From the NCBI GenBank assembly GCA_047975025.1, contig JBKECY010000063.1, positions 1-15,023 on the forward strand: a DNA stretch of 15,023 bases, written 5' to 3'. Made by a program: the position numbers and the translations under genes. Under the pieces are notes generated by a model. The model worked only from the letters and a program-made list of their open reading frames with translations. It had not been told where the DNA came from and searched no databases. The DNA comes from JBKECY01 sp047975025. Its GTDB lineage: Bacteria > Bacillota > Clostridia > Lachnospirales > Lachnospiraceae. Below are positions 1 through 7,060 of the stretch, piece by piece (the stretch's first letter is position 1; every line of letters begins with the position of its first letter).

Positions 1-24
1 TTACCCGTGTATTATTTGTGTAGT

Positions 25-58
25 ACGTGTAAATTTTCGCATGTTCTGACACGTTTTT
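25..58 (+). terminator. Possible weak terminator of a plus-strand gene left of the window
   Basis: A 6-bp inverted repeat (ACGTGT at 25-30, ACACGT at 49-54) is followed on the plus strand by a run of five T. It could end a plus-strand transcript entering from the left, facing the 3' end of the GGGtGRT gene. The 18-base loop is long and the stem short, so this is a weak call. Confidence 0.2.
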
Positions 59-91
59 GTTTCTGCAAATTCCTTATAAATACGCGATTCT

Positions 92-1102
92 TTAGAATTT
101 CCCTGCCTGCGCAGCTTCTTCAATCGAAACCGCAACAGCAACCGTAGCACCGACCATCGGATTATTTCCCATACCGATCAGCCCCATCATCTCCACGTGT
201 GCCGGTACTGAAGAAGAACCTGCGAACTGTGCGTCTGAATGCATACGTCCCATTGTATCCGTCATTCCATAGGAAGCAGGACCTGCTGCCATATTATCAG
301 GATGCAGCGTACGTCCTGTACCACCGCCTGAAGCTACGGAAAAATATTTTTTGCCATTATCCACGCACTGTTTTTTATATGTTCCTGCAACCGGATGTTG
401 GAAACGTGTTGGGTTGGTGGAGTTACCTGTGATTGATACATCCACGCCCTCTTTTGTCATAATAGCCACTCCTTCAACTACGTCATCTGCTCCGTAGCAA
501 TTAACTTTTGCACGAAGACCTGTTGAATATGATTTACGGAAAACTTCCTGCAGTTCTCCTGTATGGTAGTCAAGTTTTGTTTCTACAAAAGTAAATCCAT
601 TGACACGCGCAATGATCTGTGCTGCATCTTTACCAAGGCCGTTCAAGATAACACGCAGTGGCTGCTTACGCACTTTGTTCGCTTTTTCAGCGATTCCGAT
701 AGCACCTTCTGCAGCTGCAAAGGACTCGTGACCTGCCAAGAATGCGAAGCATTCTGTATCCTCTTCCAGAAGCATTTTGCCTAAGTTTCCATGACCAATT
801 CCAACTTTTCTCTGATCTGCAACAGAACCCGGGATACAGAATGCCTGCAGACCTTCGCCGATTGCTGCGGCAGCATCAGCTGCCTTTGAACAGGCTTTTT
901 TGATTGCAATCGCTGCACCTACTGTATAAGCCCATTTTGCATTTTCAAAACAAATTGGCTGAATTCCTTCTACCTGGCCGTATACATCCAGACCGGCAGC
1001 TTTTGTGATTTCAGCAGTTTCTTCGATTGAGTTGATACCATATTGTTTAAGTACAGCCAGAATTTGTTTTTCCCGTCTGTCATATGATTCAAATAATGCC
1101 AT
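92..1102 (-). CDS. GGGtGRT-family protein (function unknown, Fe-S scaffold partner)
   Basis: A 336-residue protein named for its GGGTGRT motif, here at residues 259-265. The family is recognised by this motif and by the glycine/alanine-rich flanks (GHGNLGKM near 104-111, GMGNNPMVGA near 310-319). Six cysteines are present (51, 71, 89, 118, 202, 246), enough to handle a metal or thiol ligand, but no enzyme signature is known to me. There is no signal peptide or membrane segment, so it should be cytosolic. It lies 66 bases downstream of an Fe-S scaffold gene on the same strand and starts at an ATG with a strong AGGAGG site, so co-transcription is likely. Genes of this family commonly sit next to such a scaffold gene, which suggests a role in Fe-S cluster handling or in a cluster-dependent reaction. 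The role is inference; the family assignment is firm. Confidence 0.9.
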   Translation of the reverse strand: MALFESYDRREKQILAVLKQYGINSIEETAEITKAAGLDVYGQVEGIQPICFENAKWAYTVGAAIAIKKACSKAADAAAAIGEGLQAFCIPGSVADQRKVGIGHGNLGKMLLEEDTECFAFLAGHESFAAAEGAIGIAEKANKVRKQPLRVILNGLGKDAAQIIARVNGFTFVETKLDYHTGELQEVFRKSYSTGLRAKVNCYGADDVVEGVAIMTKEGVDVSITGNSTNPTRFQHPVAGTYKKQCVDNGKKYFSVASGGGTGRTLHPDNMAAGPASYGMTDTMGRMHSDAQFAGSSSVPAHVEMMGLIGMGNNPMVGATVAVAVSIEEAAQAGKF

Positions 1103-1168
1103 TGTTTATTTCCTCCTACTCTGTATTCATGACAAATTAAGTTTCAGTTCACAACTTTGTTATATCAA

Positions 1169-1861
1169 TTATTCTTTTCTTGGGTCTACGATTTTAACAG
1201 CATCGTCCACTCTTCCATATTGTCCCTGTGACTTTTCAAATGCTGTATTAGGATCATCACCAGCTTTAATGAAATCCATCATCTTACCAAAGCTTATGAA
1301 CTTGTAGCCGATGATTTCATCGTCTGCATCCAGTGCGATACCTGTGATATAACCATCTGTCATTTCCAGATAACGAGGTCCTTTTTTCAATGTTCCGTAG
1401 AGCGTTCCTACCTGTGAACGAAGTCCTTTTCCAAGATCTTCAAGTCCGGCACCGATGGGCAGTCCATCTTCAGAAAAAGCACTCTGTGTTCTGCCGTATG
1501 CAATCTGAAGGAACAACTCACGCATAGCTGTATTGATTGCATCGCACACCAAGTCAGTATTCAATGCCTCAAGCAAGGTTTTACCCGGCAAGATCTCTGC
1601 TGCCATCGCGGCACTGTGTGTCATACCTGAACAGCCAACGGTCTCTACTAAAGCCTCCTGTATAATACCTTCTTTTACATTCAGCGTAAGCTTACAGGCA
1701 CCCTGTTGTGGTGCACACCAGCCAACACCATGTGTCAAACCGGAAATATCCTTGATTTCTTTTGATTTCACCCATCTTCCCTCTTGAGGAATTGGCGCTG
1801 CACCATGGTTTACTCCCTGGGCAACCGGGCACATTGTTTCTACTTCGTGTGAATAGATCAT
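1169..1861 (-). CDS. Iron-sulfur cluster assembly scaffold protein (IscU/NifU N-terminal type)
   Basis: A 230-residue cytosolic protein whose middle aligns with IscU. GACKLTLNVKEGIIQEA (about 55-71) matches the first IscU cysteine region, VGCSGMTHSAAMAAEILPGK (75-94) the second, and Cys106 falls in the third cysteine region. Cys56, Cys77 and Cys106 are therefore the likely cluster ligands; Cys11 and Cys49 are extra. It is longer than classical IscU (about 128 residues), with about 45 extra residues at the N-terminus and a C-terminal extension beyond about 125. The start ATG is preceded by AAAGGAG with a seven-base spacer. It is the first gene of a pair with the GGGtGRT gene. No cysteine desulfurase (IscS/SufS) or SufBCD gene is present in the window, so it would have to draw sulfur from an enzyme encoded elsewhere. 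A perfect palindrome lies 40 bases upstream. Confidence 0.88.
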   Translation of the reverse strand: MIYSHEVETMCPVAQGVNHGAAPIPQEGRWVKSKEIKDISGLTHGVGWCAPQQGACKLTLNVKEGIIQEALVETVGCSGMTHSAAMAAEILPGKTLLEALNTDLVCDAINTAMRELFLQIAYGRTQSAFSEDGLPIGAGLEDLGKGLRSQVGTLYGTLKKGPRYLEMTDGYITGIALDADDEIIGYKFISFGKMMDFIKAGDDPNTAFEKSQGQYGRVDDAVKIVDPRKE

Positions 1862-1877
1862 GTTAAAACTCCTTTCA

Positions 1878-1908
1878 TTTATAGAAAAACTCCATTCGCA
1901 TAGGTCAA
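1878..1908 (-). promoter_or_regulatory. Possible promoter of the scaffold/GGGtGRT operon
   Basis: Reading the minus strand, TTGACC (1908-1903) resembles a -35 box and TATAAA (1883-1878) a -10 box, 19 bases apart (17 or 18 if the overlapping TCTATA or CTATAA is used). The -35 box lies inside the 15-bp palindrome, as expected for a repressed promoter. Against it, the transcript would start within a few bases of the ribosome site (1869-1875), which is tight. The true promoter may be further upstream. Confidence 0.35.
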
Positions 1909-1916
1909 TTTGACCT
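1902..1916. promoter_or_regulatory. Perfect 15-bp palindrome, candidate operator
   Basis: AGGTCAA-T-TTGACCT is an exact 7-1-7 inverted repeat located 41-55 bases upstream of the scaffold start codon. Its size and symmetry fit a dimeric helix-turn-helix repressor site, and it overlaps a possible -35 box. No run of T follows on either strand, so it is not an intrinsic terminator. The cognate regulator is not in the window. Confidence 0.5.
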
Positions 1917-2010
1917 CCTATATTTTCTCATAAAGTGACAAAATAGTCTAGCGAAATTTGTTGCTATTTCTCTGTTTCTAACATTTCCTGCAGTCTGTTC
2001 GGACGGATGC

Positions 2011-2613
2011 CTATTCAGCGCCGATGGAAAGTGGTTCATCTTCGTACCGGATTGCTTTATTTCGCAATGTAAAGAAATAAATCGACTGGTAAAATGGCAC
2101 AAACAGGGACAGGATTGAATGAAGTAATGCCATGTTGGGCTCAGCATACATTGAAAATATTTTTTTGTTTACAAATACATACAGTACATACAGTGCGATT
2201 TGCACGATACTGACAACCAGTATATACAGCAGACAAATAACAACAATCGACATAATCATAGATACCGGCGGTGTTGAAAAACTGCTGCGATACGACATTG
2301 ACACACCGGCAGCAATCGCGATAAAGTAAAACACCAGGAAAACAACTGTCAAAACTTCAATGACTAACGGCACTATGACCATCCACAAAGCGGCGTCTAT
2401 CTTCTTTTTCTTGAAATTGATTGTTCCCGCAAGCTTTCCCTGCAGATACAAATTGGCATAAGGAATGAACGCCAGCCAGGGATTTGGCATATTTCTGTTT
2501 TTAGCAATGCCATAGATACCAAAAGCTTTCAAGAGATAACTTGCAAGTACCAGCAGGCAGATCACTGCCATAACAATAACATAAATTCCTAAAAAAGCTG
2601 CAACCATATTCAT
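2011..2613 (-). CDS. Hypothetical membrane protein, four predicted helices
   Basis: A 200-residue protein I do not recognise as a named family. Hydrophobic stretches at about 5-30, 76-104, 118-149 and 163-182 suggest four membrane helices. Between the first and second lies a short basic region with NPWLAFIPYANLYLQGKLAG (44-63), a motif type seen in various small clostridial membrane proteins. The C-terminal tail is acidic and short. The ATG start has GGGAG six bases upstream. No catalytic residues stand out. It is divergent from the TraX-family gene, with 128 bases between the two starts, and the two could share regulation. No function can be assigned. Confidence 0.75.
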   Translation of the reverse strand: MNMVAAFLGIYVIVMAVICLLVLASYLLKAFGIYGIAKNRNMPNPWLAFIPYANLYLQGKLAGTINFKKKKIDAALWMVIVPLVIEVLTVVFLVFYFIAIAAGVSMSYRSSFSTPPVSMIMSIVVICLLYILVVSIVQIALYVLYVFVNKKIFSMYAEPNMALLHSILSLFVPFYQSIYFFTLRNKAIRYEDEPLSIGAE

Positions 2614-2622
2614 ATTTTTCTC

Positions 2623-2632
2623 CCTTCATAAT
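2623..2632 (-). promoter_or_regulatory. Ribosome site of the four-helix membrane protein gene
   Basis: GAAGGGAG on the minus strand a few bases before the ATG at 2613 supports that start. A TATACT box further upstream (around 2637-2642 on the minus strand) could be the -10, but no good -35 accompanies it. Confidence 0.4.
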
Positions 2633-2671
2633 GCAGTATACTTTTTTATATAGTATCATAATTAGCTTTCT

Positions 2672-2691
2672 TAGCATAGCATCCTATGCTA
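2672..2691. promoter_or_regulatory. Palindrome overlapping the traX promoter, candidate operator
   Basis: TAGCATAG (2672-2679) and CTATGCTA (2684-2691) are an exact 8-bp inverted repeat separated by CATC. The right arm contains the TG and the first two bases of the -10 element of the plus-strand promoter, so a bound protein would block RNA polymerase. It also lies upstream of the divergent membrane-protein gene, so one regulator could control both. Confidence 0.45.
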
Positions 2692-2695
2692 TAAT
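2687..2695 (+). promoter_or_regulatory. Extended -10 promoter of the TraX-family gene
   Basis: TGCTATAAT is a perfect extended -10 (TG, one base, TATAAT at 2690-2695). The hexamer 17 bases upstream, TTTCTT, is a weak -35, which extended -10 promoters tolerate. Distance to the start codon is about 46 bases. Confidence 0.6.
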
Positions 2696-2741
2696 TTACA
2701 AATCAAATATAGAACCAGCGATTAGAGTATAGGAGAACCAG

Positions 2742-3440
2742 ATGACACAAACCTCAGTAACTGCCCCTGTCCGTAAATGGCAGCTGTTAAGCGGCAGCAG
2801 TTTAAAGATGATTGCCATGATTACCATGCTGATCGACCATATTGGCGCCCTGCTTTTATATGCGTCCCCCTATTACCAGACTTTTAGAAATATTGGGCGT
2901 ATTTCGTTTCCTCTGTTTTGCTTTTTACTGGTACAAGGCTTTAAACACACCAGACATATGAAACGCTATTTTCTGAGCCTGGCTGTTTTTGCCATTATTT
3001 CGGAAATCCCATTTGATTTAGCTTTCTCGCAAACAATGTTCGACTGGGAATATCAAAATATTTTCTTTACCTTGCTAATCGGGCTTGCCGTAATCTGGGC
3101 GATGAACCGCTATTGCCGTATCCCGGTATTGCAGTTTGTTTTTCCGGCTGCCGGCATGGTACTGGCCTATCTGTTAAAAACAGATTACTCCTACATTGGA
3201 GTGCTGCTCATTAGTGTATTATACTTTTTCTCAAACGCACGTATTGTACAGGCATTTACCGGTGCTATATGCATGCTGCAGACACCTTATGCCCTCTATG
3301 CATTTATCCCGGCACTTATGTACAACGGAAAACGCGGCTGGATTACAGGACGTTTCAAATACTTGTTTTATCTGTTCTACCCCGTACATCTTCTGGTACT
3401 TATCGCGATACGATTCTTTCTGTTTCCTAACGGTCAGTAA
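2742..3440 (+). CDS. TraX-family integral membrane protein
   Basis: A 232-residue polytopic membrane protein with the marks of the TraX family (first known as the F-pilin N-acetylation protein). These are LKMIAMITMLIDHIGA (21-36), RISFPLFCFLLVQGF (53-67), the ISEIPFDLAF segment (86-95), QNIFFTLLIG (105-114) and the C-terminal KYLFYLFYPVHLLVL (206-220). His33 and His216 lie in membrane-proximal positions typical of acyltransferase-3-like proteins. The ATG start is preceded by AGGAG with a six-base spacer. There are no conjugation genes nearby. Chromosomal TraX homologues are common in Clostridia without pili, so it more likely acylates an envelope component than pilin. The substrate is not known. 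Confidence 0.88.
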   Translation: MTQTSVTAPVRKWQLLSGSSLKMIAMITMLIDHIGALLLYASPYYQTFRNIGRISFPLFCFLLVQGFKHTRHMKRYFLSLAVFAIISEIPFDLAFSQTMFDWEYQNIFFTLLIGLAVIWAMNRYCRIPVLQFVFPAAGMVLAYLLKTDYSYIGVLLISVLYFFSNARIVQAFTGAICMLQTPYALYAFIPALMYNGKRGWITGRFKYLFYLFYPVHLLVLIAIRFFLFPNGQ

Positions 3441-3456
3441 CCACTGGTCGTTTTTT
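3430..3456 (+). terminator. Terminator overlapping the traX stop codon
   Basis: ACGGTCAGT (3430-3438) pairs with ACTGGTCGT (3443-3451) as a 9-bp stem with two G-U pairs and the loop AACC, followed by T6 (3451-3456). The TraX stop codon (3438-3440) lies in the stem and loop, and the T run reaches the stop codon of the convergent gene at 3455-3457. Confidence 0.7.
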
Positions 3457-4129
3457 ATCTGTGCTCTTCTTTTGCCAGAATCTCAGATTGATTCTTATAT
3501 ATACGATTTGATGAAACATATCCCCGGACACTCGACAGAGGATAAATATTGCTGTGTGGAGCAATCACCGTCCCGGGGTTTAAGACACTGCCGCACCCGA
3601 TTTCCACATAATCTCCCAGCACCGCACCAAACTTTTTTAATTTTGTCTCCAGCAACTCCGAGCTGCTTTTGACTACGATTTCCGTCTTATCCGACTTGAC
3701 GTTGGAGCAGATTGACCCCGCCCCCATGTGCGCCCGATATCCCAGAACAGAATCTCCCACATAATTATAATGCGGTACTTGTACGCGGTTAAATAAAATA
3801 CAATTCTTAAGCTCTGTGGAATTTCCCACCACACACTGATTCCCGACGATAATACTGCCTCGTAAGAAGGCGCAGTGCCGGATTTCCGTATCTTTTCCAA
3901 TAATCACAGGGCCTGTGATACTCGCACTGTCAGCTACCTTGGCCGACTTGGCAATCCAGACGTTTTCTGCCGTCTGCTCATACTCATCGGCAGAAAGCTT
4001 AGGTCCATTTTCAAGAATCCATCCTTTGATATCCGCCAGTACTTCCCATGGATACTGTGTGTTCTCAAATAATTCTTCAGCAATTGTCTCTTTTACTGAC
4101 AGAAGTTTATTACTTTCAAAATCACTCAT
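3455..4129 (-). CDS. Left-handed beta-helix protein, GlmU C-terminal-like, no nucleotidyltransferase domain
   Basis: A 224-residue protein built mainly of hexapeptide repeats from about residue 55 to 200 (ENVWIAKSAKVADSASITGP, later VIIGKD and IIVGNQCVVGNS). It matches the acyltransferase-like C-terminal half of GlmU and glucose-1-phosphate thymidylyltransferase proteins, including VPHYNYVGDSVLGYRAHMGA (118-137) with its His-Tyr-Asn-Tyr loop and the GAGSICSNVKSD region. The N-terminal nucleotidyltransferase Rossmann domain of those enzymes is absent. It is replaced by about 50 residues with an IAEELFENTQYPWEVL helix region. Database entries often call such proteins UDP-GlcNAc pyrophosphorylase, which the missing domain contradicts. 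Translation is coupled to topB: three bases separate the topB stop from this ATG, and its ribosome site lies inside topB. A sugar O- or N-acyltransferase, or a partner of a separate nucleotidyltransferase, is plausible but unproven. Confidence 0.82.
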   Translation of the reverse strand: MSDFESNKLLSVKETIAEELFENTQYPWEVLADIKGWILENGPKLSADEYEQTAENVWIAKSAKVADSASITGPVIIGKDTEIRHCAFLRGSIIVGNQCVVGNSTELKNCILFNRVQVPHYNYVGDSVLGYRAHMGAGSICSNVKSDKTEIVVKSSSELLETKLKKFGAVLGDYVEIGCGSVLNPGTVIAPHSNIYPLSSVRGYVSSNRIYKNQSEILAKEEHR

Positions 4130-4132
4130 GCT

Positions 4133-6115
4133 CTACTCCTTTGTATGCTTTTTATAATTGGGCGCAAGCAAATCAAACTGTCTGCGCAAGTTGCCTTGAT
4201 GATTGGTATGAGCAACATTTAGTGTGTGCTTTCTCACAAAAGCGTTCAGCTTTTCCATGTACTCATCCGTTGATATTTCTCCGGCCGCCACCAGCGTCAG
4301 CCCTTTTTCCCAGCTTGCTGTCAGCTCCGGGTTCAGAAGCGACCGCACAGATACGCTGACCACATCGTAAATCATTTCCCCCAGCAGACTGGGTGTTATG
4401 ATCTGCGTCTTCTTGTTCAATCCAATATATTTTATGGTAATCAGTTTTTTCAGGATTTCGGCTCTGGTCGCACTGGTGCCGATGCCGCTTCCTTTTATCT
4501 GATCCCGCAAGTCTTCATCCTCTATGAACTGACCTGCGTTTTCCATGGTCAGAATAATAGAACCGGAATTATATCGTTTGGGAGGTGTTGTCTCGCCATC
4601 CTTTATAGTAATCTCTTCCACGGGGAGTATCTTCCCTTTCTTCAGACTATCCAGCACTTCCTTGGACAGCTTGGCTTCTTCCTCCTTTTTGCTGGCAAAA
4701 GAGGCTGTCGCAACTTTAAGATACCCTTCGTCTACAAGGAATTTGTCATTCAGGAAAAACTTTTCGTCTTGTATTCCTACTGCAATGGCTGTTTTTTGGT
4801 ACACCGCAGGCGGATAAAAAATGCTTAAAAATCTGCGGGCAATAATTTCATATACGTTTGCCGCCAGGCTGGTCAGGCTGGTCAGCGCACTGCCGGTCTG
4901 TCCGGTCGGAATAATGGCGTAGTGATCCGTAATCTTCTTGTCGTTAACATAACGGGAACGCGCCAGATTCTTATGGCTGCCCTCCTGCAAGATCCAGACA
5001 GCCGCCTCTTTGCAAAGGTCATAGCGCTGCAAACCGGCTATGTTTTTATGAATTTCTTTTGAAATTGCCGTAGAAAGCACGCGGGCATCTGTACGAGGGT
5101 AAGTTACCAGTTTTTTCTCATAGAGTTCCTGTACGATACGTAAAGTTTCGTCAGGCGAAATTTTAAACAGCTTGGCACAGACATTCTGCAATTCAGCCAG
5201 GTTAAATAAAAGGGGCGGATTCTTAAGTTCCTTCTTCTTTTCAACCTGTTCTACTACCGCTTGCACAGGCTCTTTCGCAACTAAACTTCGGGTGAGTTCC
5301 TCGGCAGTCTGTTTTTGCGTGAATCCGTTATCTTTGTAGAGAAATGGGGAGCCTTTATAGCGGCTTGTCTCCGTAACCTTCCACTCGGCTTCGAGCAGAC
5401 TGTCTTCCACCTTCATTCCGGCAATTACCTTGTAAAATGGAGTTTTCACAAATTCACGAATTTCTCGTTCCCGTTTTACGACAATCCCAAGTACACAGGT
5501 CATGACCCGGCCAACGGAAATAGGCTGGTATTTTTTACGCAAATAATTCGCTATATTCCCGCCATACTTTAAGGTCAGTACACGCGAAAAATTGATTCCC
5601 ATCAGGTAATCTTCCTTGGCCCGCAAGAACGCCGAATCCGACAGTGTATCGTAGGCACTCAGTTCTTTAGCCTGCTGTATGCCCCGCAAGATTTCTTCCT
5701 CGGTCTGTGAATCAATCCAGACACGCTTTTGGACTTTATCTTTGACATTAGCCTGCATAGCTACCAGACGATAGATATATTCTCCCTCACGTCCGGAGTC
5801 AGTACACACATAGATTACATCTACATCCTCACGATTCAAAAGCTCCTTGACTACTGCAAACTGCTTTTTAGCTCCCGGTATCACTTCATACCGGAATTTT
5901 TCAGGTAAAAATGGCAGTGTCTCCAGACTCCATCTACGATATTTCTCATCATATTTTTCAGGATAACTCATCGTGACCAGATGCCCTACGCACCAGGTCA
6001 CAATGGCCTGTTCCGCTTCCAGATAGCCGTCCTTTCTTTTTGTTGTAAGTTTAAGTGCTTTGGCAAATTCTTGTGCCACACTTGGCTTTTCCGCAATATA
6101 GATTGCCTTCGACAT
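4133..6115 (-). CDS. topB: DNA topoisomerase III (type IA)
   Basis: A 660-residue type IA topoisomerase that relaxes negative supercoils and decatenates DNA through a 5'-phosphotyrosine intermediate. The TOPRIM domain starts at YIAEKPSVAQEFAKAL (6-21; Glu9 is the conserved acid) and continues with CTDSGREGEYIYR (104-116), the Mg-binding loop. The nucleophile is Tyr339 in VTYPRTDAR (337-345). KITDHYAIIPT (394-404) and SGIGTSATRAEIL later in the protein are further type IA signatures. There is no C-terminal cysteine zinc finger, so it belongs with the TopB class of Firmicutes rather than TopA, although it is somewhat shorter than Bacillus TopB. It is the first gene of a two-gene unit with the beta-helix protein. 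Confidence 0.93.
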   Translation of the reverse strand: MSKAIYIAEKPSVAQEFAKALKLTTKRKDGYLEAEQAIVTWCVGHLVTMSYPEKYDEKYRRWSLETLPFLPEKFRYEVIPGAKKQFAVVKELLNREDVDVIYVCTDSGREGEYIYRLVAMQANVKDKVQKRVWIDSQTEEEILRGIQQAKELSAYDTLSDSAFLRAKEDYLMGINFSRVLTLKYGGNIANYLRKKYQPISVGRVMTCVLGIVVKREREIREFVKTPFYKVIAGMKVEDSLLEAEWKVTETSRYKGSPFLYKDNGFTQKQTAEELTRSLVAKEPVQAVVEQVEKKKELKNPPLLFNLAELQNVCAKLFKISPDETLRIVQELYEKKLVTYPRTDARVLSTAISKEIHKNIAGLQRYDLCKEAAVWILQEGSHKNLARSRYVNDKKITDHYAIIPTGQTGSALTSLTSLAANVYEIIARRFLSIFYPPAVYQKTAIAVGIQDEKFFLNDKFLVDEGYLKVATASFASKKEEEAKLSKEVLDSLKKGKILPVEEITIKDGETTPPKRYNSGSIILTMENAGQFIEDEDLRDQIKGSGIGTSATRAEILKKLITIKYIGLNKKTQIITPSLLGEMIYDVVSVSVRSLLNPELTASWEKGLTLVAAGEISTDEYMEKLNAFVRKHTLNVAHTNHQGNLRRQFDLLAPNYKKHTKE

Positions 6116-6144
6116 ATTTTATTCTCATACTTTCCCATTATTTG

Positions 6145-6161
6145 CAATTACAAAGTAATTG
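6145..6161. promoter_or_regulatory. Inverted repeat in the topB leader
   Basis: CAATTAC-AAA-GTAATTG is an exact 7-3-7 inverted repeat about 30-46 bases upstream of the topB ATG and directly downstream of its -10 box. It could be an operator or a small leader hairpin. It is AT-rich, so chance is not excluded. Confidence 0.35.
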
Positions 6162-6166
6162 TATCT

Positions 6167-6172
6167 ATTATA
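6167..6172 (-). promoter_or_regulatory. Likely -10 box of the topB promoter
   Basis: A perfect TATAAT on the minus strand, about 50 bases upstream of the topB start. No good -35 hexamer sits 17 bases upstream, because the FNT-gene terminator occupies that space, so the promoter is supported by the -10 only. Confidence 0.5.
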
Positions 6173-6186
6173 TCATTATTTGGGGC

Positions 6187-6225
6187 AAAAAGAAAAGAAA
6201 CACGCCATGCGAGCTTCTTTTCTTT
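6187..6225 (-). terminator. Terminator of the formate/nitrite channel gene
   Basis: AAAGAAAAGAA (6189-6199) and TTCTTTTCTTT (6215-6225) form an 11-bp stem with a short CGC/GCG inner helix. On the minus strand the second arm runs into a U-rich tail (5 U). It lies 34 bases after the FNT stop codon and separates that operon from topB. Confidence 0.7.
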
Positions 6226-6259
6226 AACGTTTTATGTGGTTCATATTTTACACTAATTA

Positions 6260-7024
6260 TCAGGTATTGGGTTTTTGATCACTCATCATGAACAACGGAA
6301 CCGCTAAAAGCACTCCTCCACCAATGATATTTCCAATTGTTACAACTAACATGCTTCTAAGAATTGCAAGAATTGAGATATCCGGCACCAGAAAATAGGA
6401 AAGAGTAAAAATACTCATATTCGCCACACTGTGTTCAAATCCGCCAATAATGAAGCCGGCGATACAAATCATAATCATCAAAAACTTGGTAGCCTCTGAT
6501 TTGATCTTAATACCGCATACGACTGCCAGACAGACGAAGAAGTTACAAAGGATCGCCCGAAACAACAGCTCGTGCAGCGAAAGTGCAAGCTTGGTATGAA
6601 TAAATGTATCTATATAATCACCCAGATTATTGCCGCCTGCCAGCAGAAAAATTGCAATCAATGCGATGCTGCCCACAAAATTCCCGAGATAACTCGCCCC
6701 CCACACTCTAAGGAGAGCGCCCCATGTCACTTTTTTGTCATAGGCACCTATTGCCATAACAAAATTATTACCTGTGAAAAGTTCTCCTCCAATAAATATA
6801 ATCAAAAGGACTGCAGCCGGAAAGATAAAAGCTGACAGGAACTTTCCGGTTTCAGGCATCGTCTTATAGAAAATATTAGCAATTGAGTAGCACATAATAG
6901 TTGCCGCTGCCACAAAAAGACCGGCTACGAATGATCTCCAAAAATACTTTGATTTTGCATTATTCAACAAGTTGACTTTATTTACTGCTGCGTTAGAAAA
7001 TTTTTGTAAATCCTCGTAATTCAT
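6260..7024 (-). CDS. Formate/nitrite transporter (FNT) family channel
   Basis: A 254-residue membrane channel of the FocA/NirC family, which forms pentamers of six-helix subunits passing formate, nitrite or hydrosulfide. The two half-repeat signatures are present: GGELFTGNNFVMAIGAY (79-95) and GGFEHSVANMSIF (194-206), the latter holding the central gating histidine (His198). The length is normal for the family. The ATG is preceded by AAGGAG with a nine-base spacer. It lies 36 bases downstream of asd on the same strand with no terminator between them, so it may be read from the upstream operon. No pyruvate formate-lyase, nitrite reductase or sulfite reductase gene is nearby, so the substrate cannot be chosen from context. 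The family call is secure. Confidence 0.92.
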   Translation of the reverse strand: MNYEDLQKFSNAAVNKVNLLNNAKSKYFWRSFVAGLFVAAATIMCYSIANIFYKTMPETGKFLSAFIFPAAVLLIIFIGGELFTGNNFVMAIGAYDKKVTWGALLRVWGASYLGNFVGSIALIAIFLLAGGNNLGDYIDTFIHTKLALSLHELLFRAILCNFFVCLAVVCGIKIKSEATKFLMIMICIAGFIIGGFEHSVANMSIFTLSYFLVPDISILAILRSMLVVTIGNIIGGGVLLAVPLFMMSDQKPNT

Positions 7025-7060
7025 ACCTTTGCACTCCTTATATCAATCAACGATCCTACT

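Noticed and set aside
1905..2147. 80-codon open frame on the minus strand
   Set aside because: It overlaps the end of the membrane-protein gene in another frame, is cysteine/histidine-rich without pattern, and lacks a ribosome site.
3196..3672. 158-codon plus-strand frame
   Set aside because: It runs across the end of traX and antisense to the beta-helix gene, through the terminator. Composition is not protein-like.
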